From: Deltaproteobacteria bacterium
GTDB taxonomy: Bacteria; Myxococcota_A; Polyangia; GCA-2747355; JADLHG01
Direction of reading: 5' to 3'
Assembly: GCA_020848905.1 (NCBI GenBank)
Contig: JADLHG010000059.1
Location: forward strand, 62,001-126,000
DNA: 64,000 nt
Below are positions 54,229 through 61,727 of this stretch, piece by piece. The position numbers and the translations under genes were made by a program. Numbering within the stretch: position 1 is the stretch's first letter; every line of letters begins with the position of its first letter. The notes under the pieces are model-generated. The model did not search any database. It was not told the DNA's origin and was given only the letters and a program-made list of their open reading frames with translations.

Positions 54229-54875
54229 GGCAACCCCAGGAGTTTGTGTAGCTGCAGGCTCACGCGCCATTCCGGATGCTGGAGGCAATACTCGACCGTC
54301 ATCTCCAGGTGGCGCTGGTGGTTCGCGTCGTGGAGCGGTTGCAGGTAGCGCACCCGCGCCGGGAAACTGGCGAAGCGCTCGGGGCCGAGGCCCTCGTGCG
54401 GGTAGACGAGCTTCAGCTCGTCGCAGCGCTCGAGCGCGAGGGTCGTCCCCCCCTTGGGGCTCATGCAGACCCAGTCCACGCCCCCTTCGATCATGGGGCG
54501 CGTACCGTTGGTCTCGATCGCCACTTCGTAGCCCCGGCTGCGCAGCGCGGCGACGAGCGGCGCGTCGAGCTGGAGGAGGGGCTCGCCGCCGGTGCAGACC
54601 ACCAGGTGCCCGCGCGCGGTGCCTGCGGGCACGAAGCGTCCCACGTGCTCGGCCAGCGGCTCGGCTCCGTCGAAGCGACCGCCGCCGCTGCCCTCGGTGC
54701 CGACGAAGGTCGTATCGCACCAGGCTGCGCACGAGCCGTGGCCCTTGGCGCGATCCTCTTCGCGACCGCTCCATAGATTGCAGCCGGCGAAGCGAACGAA
54801 CACGGCCGACCGACCGGCGTAGGTTCCTTCGCCTTGCAGCGAGTGAAAGACCTCGTGGACCGCGTAGCGACTCAT
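54225..54875 (-). CDS. queE: 7-carboxy-7-deazaguanine synthase QueE
   Basis: A 216-residue radical SAM enzyme from ATG 54875. N-terminal HEVFHSLQGEGTYAGRSAVFVRFAGCNLW, then the unusual spacing of the cluster cysteines: C in AGCNLWSGREE, followed 14+ residues later by CAAWC, typical of QueE with its extended loop. VVCTGGEPLLQ binds SAM; ETNGT follows. QueE contracts the ring of 6-carboxytetrahydropterin to 7-carboxy-7-deazaguanine. It is the promoter-proximal gene of the ten-gene operon, 20 nt after a predicted sigma54 start site. Confidence 0.97.
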   Translation of the reverse strand: MSRYAVHEVFHSLQGEGTYAGRSAVFVRFAGCNLWSGREEDRAKGHGSCAAWCDTTFVGTEGSGGGRFDGAEPLAEHVGRFVPAGTARGHLVVCTGGEPLLQLDAPLVAALRSRGYEVAIETNGTRPMIEGGVDWVCMSPKGGTTLALERCDELKLVYPHEGLGPERFASFPARVRYLQPLHDANHQRHLEMTVEYCLQHPEWRVSLQLHKLLGLP

Positions 54876-54905
54876 GGTGATGCAATAGGCTCCGGTGGCG
54901 GGCTG

Positions 54906-54921
54906 TGCAAGGCGCGCGCCA
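54906..54921 (-). promoter_or_regulatory. Candidate sigma54 promoter of the queE operon
   Basis: TGGCGCGCGCCTTGCA on the minus strand has one mismatch to TGGCACG-N4-TTGCW. It predicts a start near 54895 and a 20-nt leader for queE. Confidence 0.55.
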
Positions 54922-54923
54922 GA

Positions 54924-54939
54924 CGGATCCGCGGATCCG
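54924..54939. promoter_or_regulatory. Perfect 16-bp palindrome, possible operator
   Basis: CGGATCCGCGGATCCG is its own reverse complement and contains GGATCC twice. It sits immediately upstream of the queE sigma54-like element, a position suited to a dimeric regulator. Confidence 0.4.
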
Positions 54940-55110
54940 CGCCGCCGAAGTCGTGTGCTTTCGCCCCTGGCGCGGCGCGAGGCGATGCTTCCGAGCTTCG
55001 CGTGGAGACTACTCGACCCACCTGTCCGGCAACACCTGACGCCGCCCTTCATGTGCGGCCGTTGTCCGACATTTCCTCGCGCGCATGAAATTTCCCGGCG
55101 ATGCGGAGGA

Positions 55111-55132
55111 TCCGACGCACCGTGGCGTCGGA
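55111..55132 (+). promoter_or_regulatory. Hairpin upstream of folE
   Basis: TCCGACGC and GCGTCGGA form an 8-bp perfect stem with loop ACCGTG. It lies upstream of the plus-strand sigma54-like site and is not followed by a T-run, so it is more likely a DNA operator than a terminator. Confidence 0.3.
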
Positions 55133-55150
55133 GAACGTGCCTCCGTTTCG

Positions 55151-55166
55151 CGGCATGGAATCTGCA
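55151..55166 (+). promoter_or_regulatory. Weak candidate sigma54 promoter of the folE operon
   Basis: CGGCATGGAATCTGCA keeps GG and GC with correct spacing but has three mismatches. It predicts a start near 55177 and a 41-nt leader before folE. Confidence 0.3.
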
Positions 55167-55217
55167 CTCCCGACCCGGGCGTTGGAAGATTCACCCTAGC
55201 CGCTCGGAGCCGTACCC

Positions 55218-55862
55218 ATGCACCTTCGGTCTGTTGACCTGGCCTTCGACCCCGAGATCTACGAGAGCGACGTTGCGCCCCGCCCGAAGGAGCCGCCGCG
55301 CCGCGTGGACTTCCCGCGCCTCGTGCGCCTCGGTCGCGAGCTGCTCGTGGCCCTCGGCGAGGATCCCGAACGGGACGGCCTCAAGGACACGCCGCAGCGC
55401 TACGCGCGCTGGTGGCGCGAATTCATCGAGCACCAGCCGGGGCGCATGGACACGAGCTTCGCCAGCGCCTCGTCGGGGCAGCTCGTGGCCGTGAGCGGCA
55501 TGCGGGTCTGGTCGCTCTGCGAGCACCACCTGCTCCCCTTCTGGTGCGACGTCTCCGTCGGGTACATCACGGGCGAGCGCGTGCTCGGGCTGTCGAAGTT
55601 CGCGCGCATCGCTCACAAATACGCCCACAGGTTGCAGATCCAGGAGCGGCTGGTAGCGCAGATCGCCGAGGAGATCGGCACGGCCACCGGCTCGCCCGAC
55701 GTGGCGGTGATGGCGCGCGGCGAGCACCTGTGCATGTCGATGCGCGGGGTCGAGACGCCGGCCATCATGAGCAGCTCGGAGTTCCGCGGCCGCTTCAAGG
55801 AGCACACCACGCGCGAGGAGTTCCTCTCCACCCTGCGGCTCGCGGGGGACGGCCGCCGATGA
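55218..55862 (+). CDS. folE: GTP cyclohydrolase I FolE
   Basis: A 214-residue protein from ATG 55218. Conserved core: GLKDTPQRYARWW, the zinc/catalytic segment SLCEHHLLPFWCDVSVGYI, GLSKFARIAHKYAHRLQIQERL, VAVMARGEHLCMSMRGVE and SEFRGRFKEH. It makes dihydroneopterin triphosphate from GTP, the first step shared by folate and preQ0 synthesis. Its location as first gene before queC (4-bp overlap) shows it feeds the deazapurine route here. A separate housekeeping copy for folate is expected elsewhere. Confidence 0.97.
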   Translation: MHLRSVDLAFDPEIYESDVAPRPKEPPRRVDFPRLVRLGRELLVALGEDPERDGLKDTPQRYARWWREFIEHQPGRMDTSFASASSGQLVAVSGMRVWSLCEHHLLPFWCDVSVGYITGERVLGLSKFARIAHKYAHRLQIQERLVAQIAEEIGTATGSPDVAVMARGEHLCMSMRGVETPAIMSSSEFRGRFKEHTTREEFLSTLRLAGDGRR

Positions 55863-56530
55863 TCCCGGCGGTCGTGCTGCTGAGCGGAGGTCTCGACAGC
55901 ACGACGCTGCTCCACTACGTGGCGCGGCGGCTCGAACGTCAGGTCACGCCGCTCGCCTTCGACTACGGACAGCGCCACCGGCGCGAGCTCTCCTGCGCCG
56001 AGGCGCAGAGCGCGGCGCTGGGCCTCCCCTTGCGGCGGCTCGACATCTCGGCCCTCGTGCAGCTCTTCGCGAGCTCCGCCCTCGTGGACCCTCAGGCCGC
56101 CGTCCCCGACGGGCTCTCGGTCCTCGGGGACCCGCAGCCGAAGACCTACGTGCCGAACCGCAACACGATCCTGCTCGCGCTGGCCGCCGCGCAGGCCGAG
56201 ACCCTCGGTGCGGCGGAGCTCTACTACGGCGCGCAGCGGCACGACGTCTACGGCTACTGGGACACCACGGCCGAGTTCGTGGAGCGCCTGAACGCCGTCT
56301 TCGCGCTCAACCGCAAGCAGCCGGTGCAGGTCCTCGCTCCGCTCATCGACCGCAACAAGACGGAGATCCTCCGGCTGGCGCTCGAGCTCGGCGTGGACCT
56401 GGCGCAGACCTGGTCCTGCTATCAGGGCGACGCGGCCCCCTGCGGCCGCTGCCTGACCTGCGCGGAGCGACGCAAGGCCTTCGCCGACCTGGGCCTCGCC
56501 GATCCGCTCAGCGCGGGGGCGCAGGAGTAG
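55859..56530 (+). CDS. queC: 7-cyano-7-deazaguanine (preQ0) synthase QueC
   Basis: A 223-residue protein; ATG 55859 overlaps the folE stop as ATGA. PP-loop VVLLSGGLDSTTLL binds ATP; FDYGQRHRREL, TYVPNRNTILLALAA and the zinc motif CYQGDAAPCGRCLTC (four cysteines) are all present. QueC converts 7-carboxy-7-deazaguanine to preQ0 with ATP and ammonia. The class II amidotransferase 3 bp downstream would be a natural ammonia source or partner. Confidence 0.97.
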   Translation: MIPAVVLLSGGLDSTTLLHYVARRLERQVTPLAFDYGQRHRRELSCAEAQSAALGLPLRRLDISALVQLFASSALVDPQAAVPDGLSVLGDPQPKTYVPNRNTILLALAAAQAETLGAAELYYGAQRHDVYGYWDTTAEFVERLNAVFALNRKQPVQVLAPLIDRNKTEILRLALELGVDLAQTWSCYQGDAAPCGRCLTCAERRKAFADLGLADPLSAGAQE

Positions 56531-56533
56531 TCC

Positions 56534-57199
56534 ATGTGCGGCATCTTCGGCAGCCTGGGCTCGATCGACGCGCCAGAGCTCGACCGGCTCGCCGAGGCGA
56601 ACCAGGCCCGCGGCGGTCGCGGCTTCGGGGCGCTCGTCTCGACCGGCGAGACCACCCTGGTCGTGCGCTCCCTCGAGCCTTTCGCGGCGGAGCGCCTTCC
56701 GCTGACGAACGCGCGGACCGTGCTCGTGCACCTCTGCGCACCGACCGACGGACGCGGTGACGACGCCGCCCGGCTCCACCCCTTCGAGACCGACCGCGTG
56801 GCGCTGGCCCACAACGGCATCCTGCTCAACCACCGGGCCTTCCCGACGTGGCGGCTCGGACCGGTGGACAGCCAGGTGATCCTCGGCGGAATCGACGAGC
56901 ACCTGCGCGCCGGGCACGCCCTCCCCCACGCGATCGGCGAGACGGTGCGGCGCCTCGACGGCCAGCAGGCCTGCTGGGCCTTCGACAAGCGCGACGGCAC
57001 GGCGTACCTCTGGCGCGTCATGTCCTCGCTCTTCGTCGAGACGCCGCCCGCGGGGCCGCGCTTCTCGAGCGCCCGGGCGGGCGACGACTTTCGCCTGGTC
57101 CCCGAGGGACGCGTCCTCGCGCTCCGCCCCGAAGGCCTCGACGAGGTCGCGCGCTTTCCCTTCTCGTCCCCTTTTTTCCTCGCGGAGGAGCGCGCATGA
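56534..57199 (+). CDS. Stand-alone class II glutamine amidotransferase
   Basis: A 221-residue Ntn-type glutaminase. The Met is followed directly by the catalytic Cys (MCGIFGSLG), as required after Met removal. Other family elements: ARGGRGFGALVSTG, VLVHLCAPTDGRG, HPFETDRVALAHNGILLNHR (HNG binds glutamine) and VDSQVILGGI. It has no fused synthetase domain, so the ammonia acceptor enzyme must be a partner. It sits between queC and an aminotransferase with a 3-bp gap and a 4-bp overlap. In archaea and some phages a Gat domain is fused to QueC and converts preQ0 to the amidine; this looks like a split version, an inference. Confidence 0.85.
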   Translation: MCGIFGSLGSIDAPELDRLAEANQARGGRGFGALVSTGETTLVVRSLEPFAAERLPLTNARTVLVHLCAPTDGRGDDAARLHPFETDRVALAHNGILLNHRAFPTWRLGPVDSQVILGGIDEHLRAGHALPHAIGETVRRLDGQQACWAFDKRDGTAYLWRVMSSLFVETPPAGPRFSSARAGDDFRLVPEGRVLALRPEGLDEVARFPFSSPFFLAEERA

Positions 57200-58344
57200 C
57201 GGTTCCGCTCTTCGATCTGTCGCGTGAATACCGAGAGACGGCGGCCGACATCGACGCGCTCGTCCGGCCCTTTCTCGCCGAGGGGCGCTTCTTCGACCTC
57301 ACGCACGTCAAGGAGCTCGAGGCGGCCATCGCGCCGCTCGCCCGGAGGCGGCACGCCGTCGGAGTGGCCTCGGGGACCGACGCGCTGGTGCTGGCCTTGA
57401 TGGCCCTCGAGCTCGGTCCCGGCGACGAGGTGATCACCACCCCGCTCACCTTCTACGCCACGGCCGCCGCCATCGCGCGGGTCGGCGCGCGCCCGGTCTT
57501 CGCCGACATCGACCCCCGCACCTACACGCTCGACCCGGCGCGGGCCGCCGCGGCCATCACACCGCGCACCCGGGCCATCCTCCCCGTGGACCTCTACGGA
57601 CAGGTGGCAAACCTGCCGGCCTTCGAGGCGCTCGCGAAGGAGCGCGGCCTCGCGCTCGTCGCCGACTGCGCGCAGAGCCTCGGCGCGGCGCTCGGGGACC
57701 GACCGGCGGGGGCCTTCGGACACCTCGCCTGCTTCAGCTTCCACGTGAGCAAGAACCTCGGCGCCTGGGGGGACGCGGGAATGCTCGTCACCGACGACGA
57801 CGCGCTGGCGAGGACCTTGCGCGTGCTGCGCAATCACGGCTCGCCCGAGCGGAACGTGCACACCCATATCGCGCTCAAGAGCCACCTCGACCCGCTGCAG
57901 GCCGCGGTCCTGCGGGCCAAGCTGCCGCGCCTCGAGGCCTGGAGCGCCCGGCGGGCCGCGATCGCCGCGCGCTACGACGCGGAGCTCGGTGCGCTACCCG
58001 AGCTCGTGGTCCCCCACGTCGCGCCGGGAGCTCGGCACGTCTATCACAAGTACACCGTGCAGGCTGACGCGCGCGACGCCCTGATGAGCCACCTCTGGGA
58101 GGTCGGCGTGCAGGCCGAGGTCTACTACGCGCCGCCGCTCCACCTGCAGCCCTGCTTCACCTACCTCGGCCACCGCGCGGGAGACCTGCCCGTGGCCGAG
58201 GCCTTCGCGCAGCGGTCGCTCTGCCTGCCCGTCTTCCCGCAGCTCACCGACGACGAGCTGACGCGCGTGGTGGCGGCGATCCGTGATTTCTACGCTCGAC
58301 GGGGCGGCGCCGCGCGCGGTCCCGTGAAGGAGGTATCGACGTGA
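57196..58344 (+). CDS. DegT/DnrJ/EryC1/StrS-family PLP aminotransferase
   Basis: A 382-residue enzyme; ATG 57196 overlaps the amidotransferase stop. Motifs: VGVASGTDALVLALMALELGPGDEVITTPLTF, VDLYGQ, ADCAQSLGA (PLP-binding Asp), the Schiff-base Lys K186 in FSFHVSKNLGAWGDAG, and LRNHGSP. These enzymes aminate keto-sugars bound to nucleotides. With the downstream epimerase it suggests an amino sugar, although in this context the substrate could also be something else attached to the deazapurine. Confidence 0.93.
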   Translation: MTVPLFDLSREYRETAADIDALVRPFLAEGRFFDLTHVKELEAAIAPLARRRHAVGVASGTDALVLALMALELGPGDEVITTPLTFYATAAAIARVGARPVFADIDPRTYTLDPARAAAAITPRTRAILPVDLYGQVANLPAFEALAKERGLALVADCAQSLGAALGDRPAGAFGHLACFSFHVSKNLGAWGDAGMLVTDDDALARTLRVLRNHGSPERNVHTHIALKSHLDPLQAAVLRAKLPRLEAWSARRAAIAARYDAELGALPELVVPHVAPGARHVYHKYTVQADARDALMSHLWEVGVQAEVYYAPPLHLQPCFTYLGHRAGDLPVAEAFAQRSLCLPVFPQLTDDELTRVVAAIRDFYARRGGAARGPVKEVST

Positions 58345-59309
58345 GCAACATCCTCGTCTTCGGCGGCAGCGGCTTCATCGGCAGTCATCTGGTGCGGCGC
58401 CTGACCCAGGCCGGCCACCGCGTGGCGGTCTACGACAACTTCCACCCTGCGGCGGGAAGCTCGCCGCTCCTCGCCGAGGTGCAGGCCCAGCGTATCGAGG
58501 CCGTGCGAGCGATGGCCCCCATCGTGGAGGGCGACATCCGCGACGCCGAGCGGGTCCGCGCCGCCGTGGCCGAGACGCGCCCCGAGCTGGCGGTCTTTCT
58601 GCCGTCACTCCTCGCCTCGGAGTCGCGCAACAACCCCGACACCGCCGTGGACATCCACGTGACGGGGCTCATCCACTGCCTGCGAGCGCTCGCCGACCAA
58701 CCCGTGCGGCGCTTCGTCTACACCTCGTCGAGCTTCGCCTACGGCGACTTCCTGACCGACCCGGTGAAGGAGGACCACCCGCGCGTGCCGATCGACGTCT
58801 ACGGCCGGACCAAGCTCATCGGCGAGGAGCTGACGGTCATCGCCTGCCAGCAGGCCAAGCGCGAGCACGTGATCATGCGCCCCGCAGCGGTCTACGGGTA
58901 CGGCGATTCGCGCGGGCGCCTGATCGACTTCATGATCCGGCGCGCGCTCGCGAACGAGCCGATCCTCCTCTGGGACCCCGAGGGCCGGGCCGACTACACC
59001 TTCGTCGACGACGCGGCCGACGGCTTCTTCCGGGCGCTCTTTGCCGACGGGGCGGCGAACCAGGCCTTCAACCTGACGCGCGGCCGGGCGCGCACGAACC
59101 TCGAGGCGGCGGAGATCGTCTGCCGCGCCCTCCCCGGGGCGGTGATCGAGCGCGTCGCCGACGACAAGGAGCGGCGCGTGCCGAAGCGCGGCAACATGGA
59201 CGTCTCGCACGGCAAGCGCTGCATGGGCTACGATCCCACGGTGGACCTCGAAGAGGGGATCCCGCGGGTCATCGAGCAATACCGCCGACGCGCCCTCTTT
59301 TCGCTGTAG
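58341..59309 (+). CDS. NAD-dependent sugar epimerase/dehydratase (SDR family)
   Basis: A 322-residue extended SDR starting with GTG at 58341, overlapping the aminotransferase stop. NAD motif FGGSGFIGSHLVRRL; VYTSSSFAYG; catalytic Y154-x3-K158 in DVYGRTKLIGEE; RPAAVYGYGDSRG. It fits UDP-glucose 4-epimerase or dTDP-glucose 4,6-dehydratase type enzymes acting on nucleotide sugars. Its place after a DegT aminotransferase supports making a modified or amino sugar for the three glycosyltransferases. Confidence 0.92.
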   Translation: MSNILVFGGSGFIGSHLVRRLTQAGHRVAVYDNFHPAAGSSPLLAEVQAQRIEAVRAMAPIVEGDIRDAERVRAAVAETRPELAVFLPSLLASESRNNPDTAVDIHVTGLIHCLRALADQPVRRFVYTSSSFAYGDFLTDPVKEDHPRVPIDVYGRTKLIGEELTVIACQQAKREHVIMRPAAVYGYGDSRGRLIDFMIRRALANEPILLWDPEGRADYTFVDDAADGFFRALFADGAANQAFNLTRGRARTNLEAAEIVCRALPGAVIERVADDKERRVPKRGNMDVSHGKRCMGYDPTVDLEEGIPRVIEQYRRRALFSL

Positions 59310-59352
59310 CCGACGACGGTCGGCCCCACGGAGTCCTCCAGGAGTCTCACGG

Positions 59353-60363
59353 ATGTCCAGCATCGAGCTGCCCCTGACCAGCGAGGCGGGCCTCGCCCTC
59401 TTCCACGGCGCCATCTCCATCGAGGCCTCCTCTGACGGCGTGGTGGTCTGGCGGTTGCCGCACCCGGAGAAGGTGCTCTACCCCCCGGACGAGCTGCTCC
59501 TGCACGCGCGCATGCCGGCCGGCGCGCGGCTGGCCTGCATCACCGACGCGACCGCGGTGGAGATCGCCTTCTCCGCCGGCGAGGACCGAAGGCCCTTCGA
59601 CGTCTGCTGCGACGGAGAGCTCGTGGGCAGCATGTCGACCGACGACCGCACCACGACCGCCATCGAGGAGCTCCCCCGCGGAAAGAAGCTCCTCGAGCTC
59701 TGGCTTCCGCACTACACCGACCTCCGCCTGCACCGCGTGGCGCTCGGCGGCGCGAGCTACGCGCACCCCTACGAGGACCTGCGCCCCCGCTGGGTGACCT
59801 ACGGCAGCTCGATCACGCAGTGCGCGCAGGCCTTCAGCCCCACGCGCATCTGGCCCGCCCACGTGGCGCGCCACCTGAACGTGAACCTGACCTGCCTCGG
59901 CTACATCGGGCAGTGCCATCTGGACCCGCTCTTCGCGCGCGTGATGCGCGACCTGCCGGCCGACGCGCTCAGCCTGAAGGTCGGCATCAACATCCACTAC
60001 GCCGCGAGCCTGAACCAGCGCAGCCTGGTGCCCGCCATCGTGGGCTTCGTGAAGACCCTGCGCGAGAAGCACGAGCGCACGCCGCTCGCCGTGATCTCCC
60101 CCATCTGGTGCGGCTTCGGCGAGGAGGAGAAGAACCGCGACGGCCTGAGCTTGCCCGACCTGCGCGCGCTCGTGGCCGACGCCGTCTCGCGGCTCGCCGC
60201 CGCGGGGGACGAGCAGATCTTCTACGTGGATGGCCTCACGCTCCTCGGCGCGGACCACGCCCACCTCGTCCCCGACAAGCTCCACCCGAGCGACGCGGGC
60301 TACCAGCACATGGGCCAGCGGTTTCTGGCGCACGTGGCGCCGCGCCTCTTCGCGCCGCTGTGA
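59353..60363 (+). CDS. SsfX3-like SGNH hydrolase/acyltransferase
   Basis: A 336-residue protein from ATG 59353. The N-terminal ~135 residues form a beta-sandwich domain. The SGNH part starts VTYGSSITQCAQAFSPTRIWPAHVARHL with nucleophile Ser at S152-S153; VGINIHY corresponds to block III; PDKLHPSDAGYQHMGQ gives Asp-x-x-His. This architecture matches the SsfX3 family, whose founding member is a GDSL acyltransferase in SF2575 tetracycline biosynthesis that adds salicylate. Here it may acylate or deacylate the product. It is the last gene of the plus operon, 43 bp after the epimerase. Confidence 0.85.
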   Translation: MSSIELPLTSEAGLALFHGAISIEASSDGVVVWRLPHPEKVLYPPDELLLHARMPAGARLACITDATAVEIAFSAGEDRRPFDVCCDGELVGSMSTDDRTTTAIEELPRGKKLLELWLPHYTDLRLHRVALGGASYAHPYEDLRPRWVTYGSSITQCAQAFSPTRIWPAHVARHLNVNLTCLGYIGQCHLDPLFARVMRDLPADALSLKVGINIHYAASLNQRSLVPAIVGFVKTLREKHERTPLAVISPIWCGFGEEEKNRDGLSLPDLRALVADAVSRLAAAGDEQIFYVDGLTLLGADHAHLVPDKLHPSDAGYQHMGQRFLAHVAPRLFAPL

Positions 60364-60405
60364 CCGGCGCCCCCGGGGCGGCAGGCACTCCGTACCGGTC
60401 GAAGC

Positions 60406-61071
60406 TCAGCTTTCTGGAACTTCGTCGGTAGGCAGCTTCCCTCGCAGCTTCCACCCCGTTTGCAGGAGCCAGGTGCGTGGCTCGCCGACCGTGGGCTCTC
60501 CCGAGGGCGGCACCGGCGCGACGTCCTTCCGTCGGTTCTGGAGCACCTGGGCGACGGCGTGCCGGGTCTCGCTCGGCGTGCGCAAGATGCGCTGGTGGTA
60601 GCGGTCGGCGAAGACCCGCCCGTGGCGCCCGAGGGTGTCGTTGAGTCGCCGTGCGAGGCGAATCGCCAGGCCCCTGAGCCCCTTCATCAGGACGTCCCGG
60701 TCCTTGGCCTCGGCGATGAAGTGCAGGTGGTTCTCCTGGATCGAGTAGTGCGCGATATTGAGCCCGTGGCGGCCGAGCGCCGCCCGAAGGGCGTCCTCGA
60801 TCACCTGGAGCTGCGGCTTCGCGCGCAGGTCGGGCAGGTCTGACACGACCTTCATCGTCACATGCACCGGAAAACGGCTCGCGAGCAGCGGCCGCATCCG
60901 ATGCGGCAGGCCGCTGCCCGGCTTCTTCTTCCGCCCCGCACCCTTCCGCTTCCCGCCCCAGCCCGTCGCCTCCCGCCGTGGCAACGTGAGCTGCTTCGCA
61001 GAACCCGCCGTCGCACGCGTGCCCGAAGTCCGGTCATCTCCCGAGGAGGATTTGCGTTTACGTGCCGTCAT
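60406..61071 (-). CDS. Y1 (HUH) transposase relative, RAYT-like
   Basis: A 221-residue protein from ATG 61071. The basic, Gly/Lys-rich N-terminus ends GWGGKRKGAGRKKKPG, followed by HRMRPLLASRFPVHVTMKV, as in transposases of the IS200/REP-associated family. The HUH metal motif is in YSIQENHLHFIAEA. DRYHQRILRTPSETRHAVAQVLQNRRKDV follows; many relatives have a Tyr in YVLNN at the place of AQVLQN here, so the catalytic Tyr may be replaced by Gln. There are no obvious terminal repeats around it. A consensus-like promoter lies directly upstream. Confidence 0.85.
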   Translation of the reverse strand: MTARKRKSSSGDDRTSGTRATAGSAKQLTLPRREATGWGGKRKGAGRKKKPGSGLPHRMRPLLASRFPVHVTMKVVSDLPDLRAKPQLQVIEDALRAALGRHGLNIAHYSIQENHLHFIAEAKDRDVLMKGLRGLAIRLARRLNDTLGRHGRVFADRYHQRILRTPSETRHAVAQVLQNRRKDVAPVPPSGEPTVGEPRTWLLQTGWKLRGKLPTDEVPES

Positions 61072-61400
61072 GAATAAGGCCAATACTAGCACAATTGGGT
61101 CTGATGTCAAGCATGTCCGTGGTTGCACAAGTCCTTGCACGAACAAACATCCCCTCCCCGCCGCACCGATCTACCCCCGCCCTCCGCATGCGCCCACGAC
61201 CGCCCGCTTTCTCGCCCACCCTTCCCTGGCCAGTGCCACCATCTCCCCCGGCACCCTTGACCGACGGTGCGCGATCACACCCGGCGCCCCGGCGGAACTT
61301 GCGGCGCGCGCCGGGCCGGCGTGCTAACGTGAGATCTGTCTTTGTCTCCCTCTCCCGCCGTCTGCCCCTGGCAGCCCCGTCCGAGATGACAAGGATGTAG
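61072..61400. other. 329-bp intergenic region upstream of the transposase-like gene
   Basis: The first 70 bp are AT-richer than their surroundings and hold the promoter at 61083-61110. The rest is Pro/Ala-coding-like GC-rich sequence, without a recognisable gene, RNA or repeat. Confidence 0.5.
61083..61110 (-). promoter_or_regulatory. Sigma70-type promoter of the transposase-like gene
   Basis: TTGACA (61110-61105, minus strand) and TAGTAT (61088-61083) are separated by 16 nt. The -35 is perfect, the -10 matches 4 of 6. The start site would fall about 5 nt before ATG 61071, giving an almost leaderless mRNA. Confidence 0.55.
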
Positions 61401-61694
61401 GTGGCCGATGCCCTCACCGGGGCGGGAAGGCGGTTTGGCATGGAACGAGAAGACATCCTGCATCTGACGGACCTGGAGACCGGGTGGCGCCTCACGGAGA
61501 GCTCCGCAGGCTGGCTCGAGGACACGGTGGTTCGCGAAGAGGTGGGGCGCGACCTGGTGGCCCAGCTCACGCGCTGGCTCGTGCATCGCAAGGGAAACGT
61601 GTCGACGCTCAAGGCCCATACGCGCGAAGCGGACGAGGCGCTGCGGCGCGCGCGCAAGGAACGGCCCGACGACCGGACGGCCACCTGGTCGTAA
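61401..61694 (+). CDS. Small hypothetical cytoplasmic protein
   Basis: A 97-residue product. GTG 61401 has AAGGA 5 nt upstream and is preferred; ATG 61440 with GGAAGG is an alternative start. The sequence is charged and helical (EDILHLTDLETGWRLTESSAGWLEDTVVREEVGRDLVAQLTRWLVHRKGN region), ending in Arg/Asp-rich DRTATWS. It has no signal peptide or cysteines. No family was recognised. Confidence 0.65.
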   Translation: MADALTGAGRRFGMEREDILHLTDLETGWRLTESSAGWLEDTVVREEVGRDLVAQLTRWLVHRKGNVSTLKAHTREADEALRRARKERPDDRTATWS

Positions 61695-61727
61695 GAGGTC
61701 CCCTACCTTCGGAAGTGGAGAGACGAG

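Larger units (their letters stand above)
54876..55217. other. 342-bp shared control region of the divergent que operons
   Basis: There is no credible gene inside. It contains a sigma54-like site for the minus operon (54906-54921), a perfect 16-bp palindrome (54924-54939), a hairpin (55111-55132), and a weaker sigma54-like site for the plus operon (55151-55166). I looked for a preQ1 riboswitch and found no convincing one. Confidence 0.6.

Noticed and set aside
54876-55217. PreQ1 riboswitch before folE or queE
   Set aside because: I looked for a short hairpin with an A-rich tail and a C-rich loop pairing near the ribosome-binding site and found none convincing.
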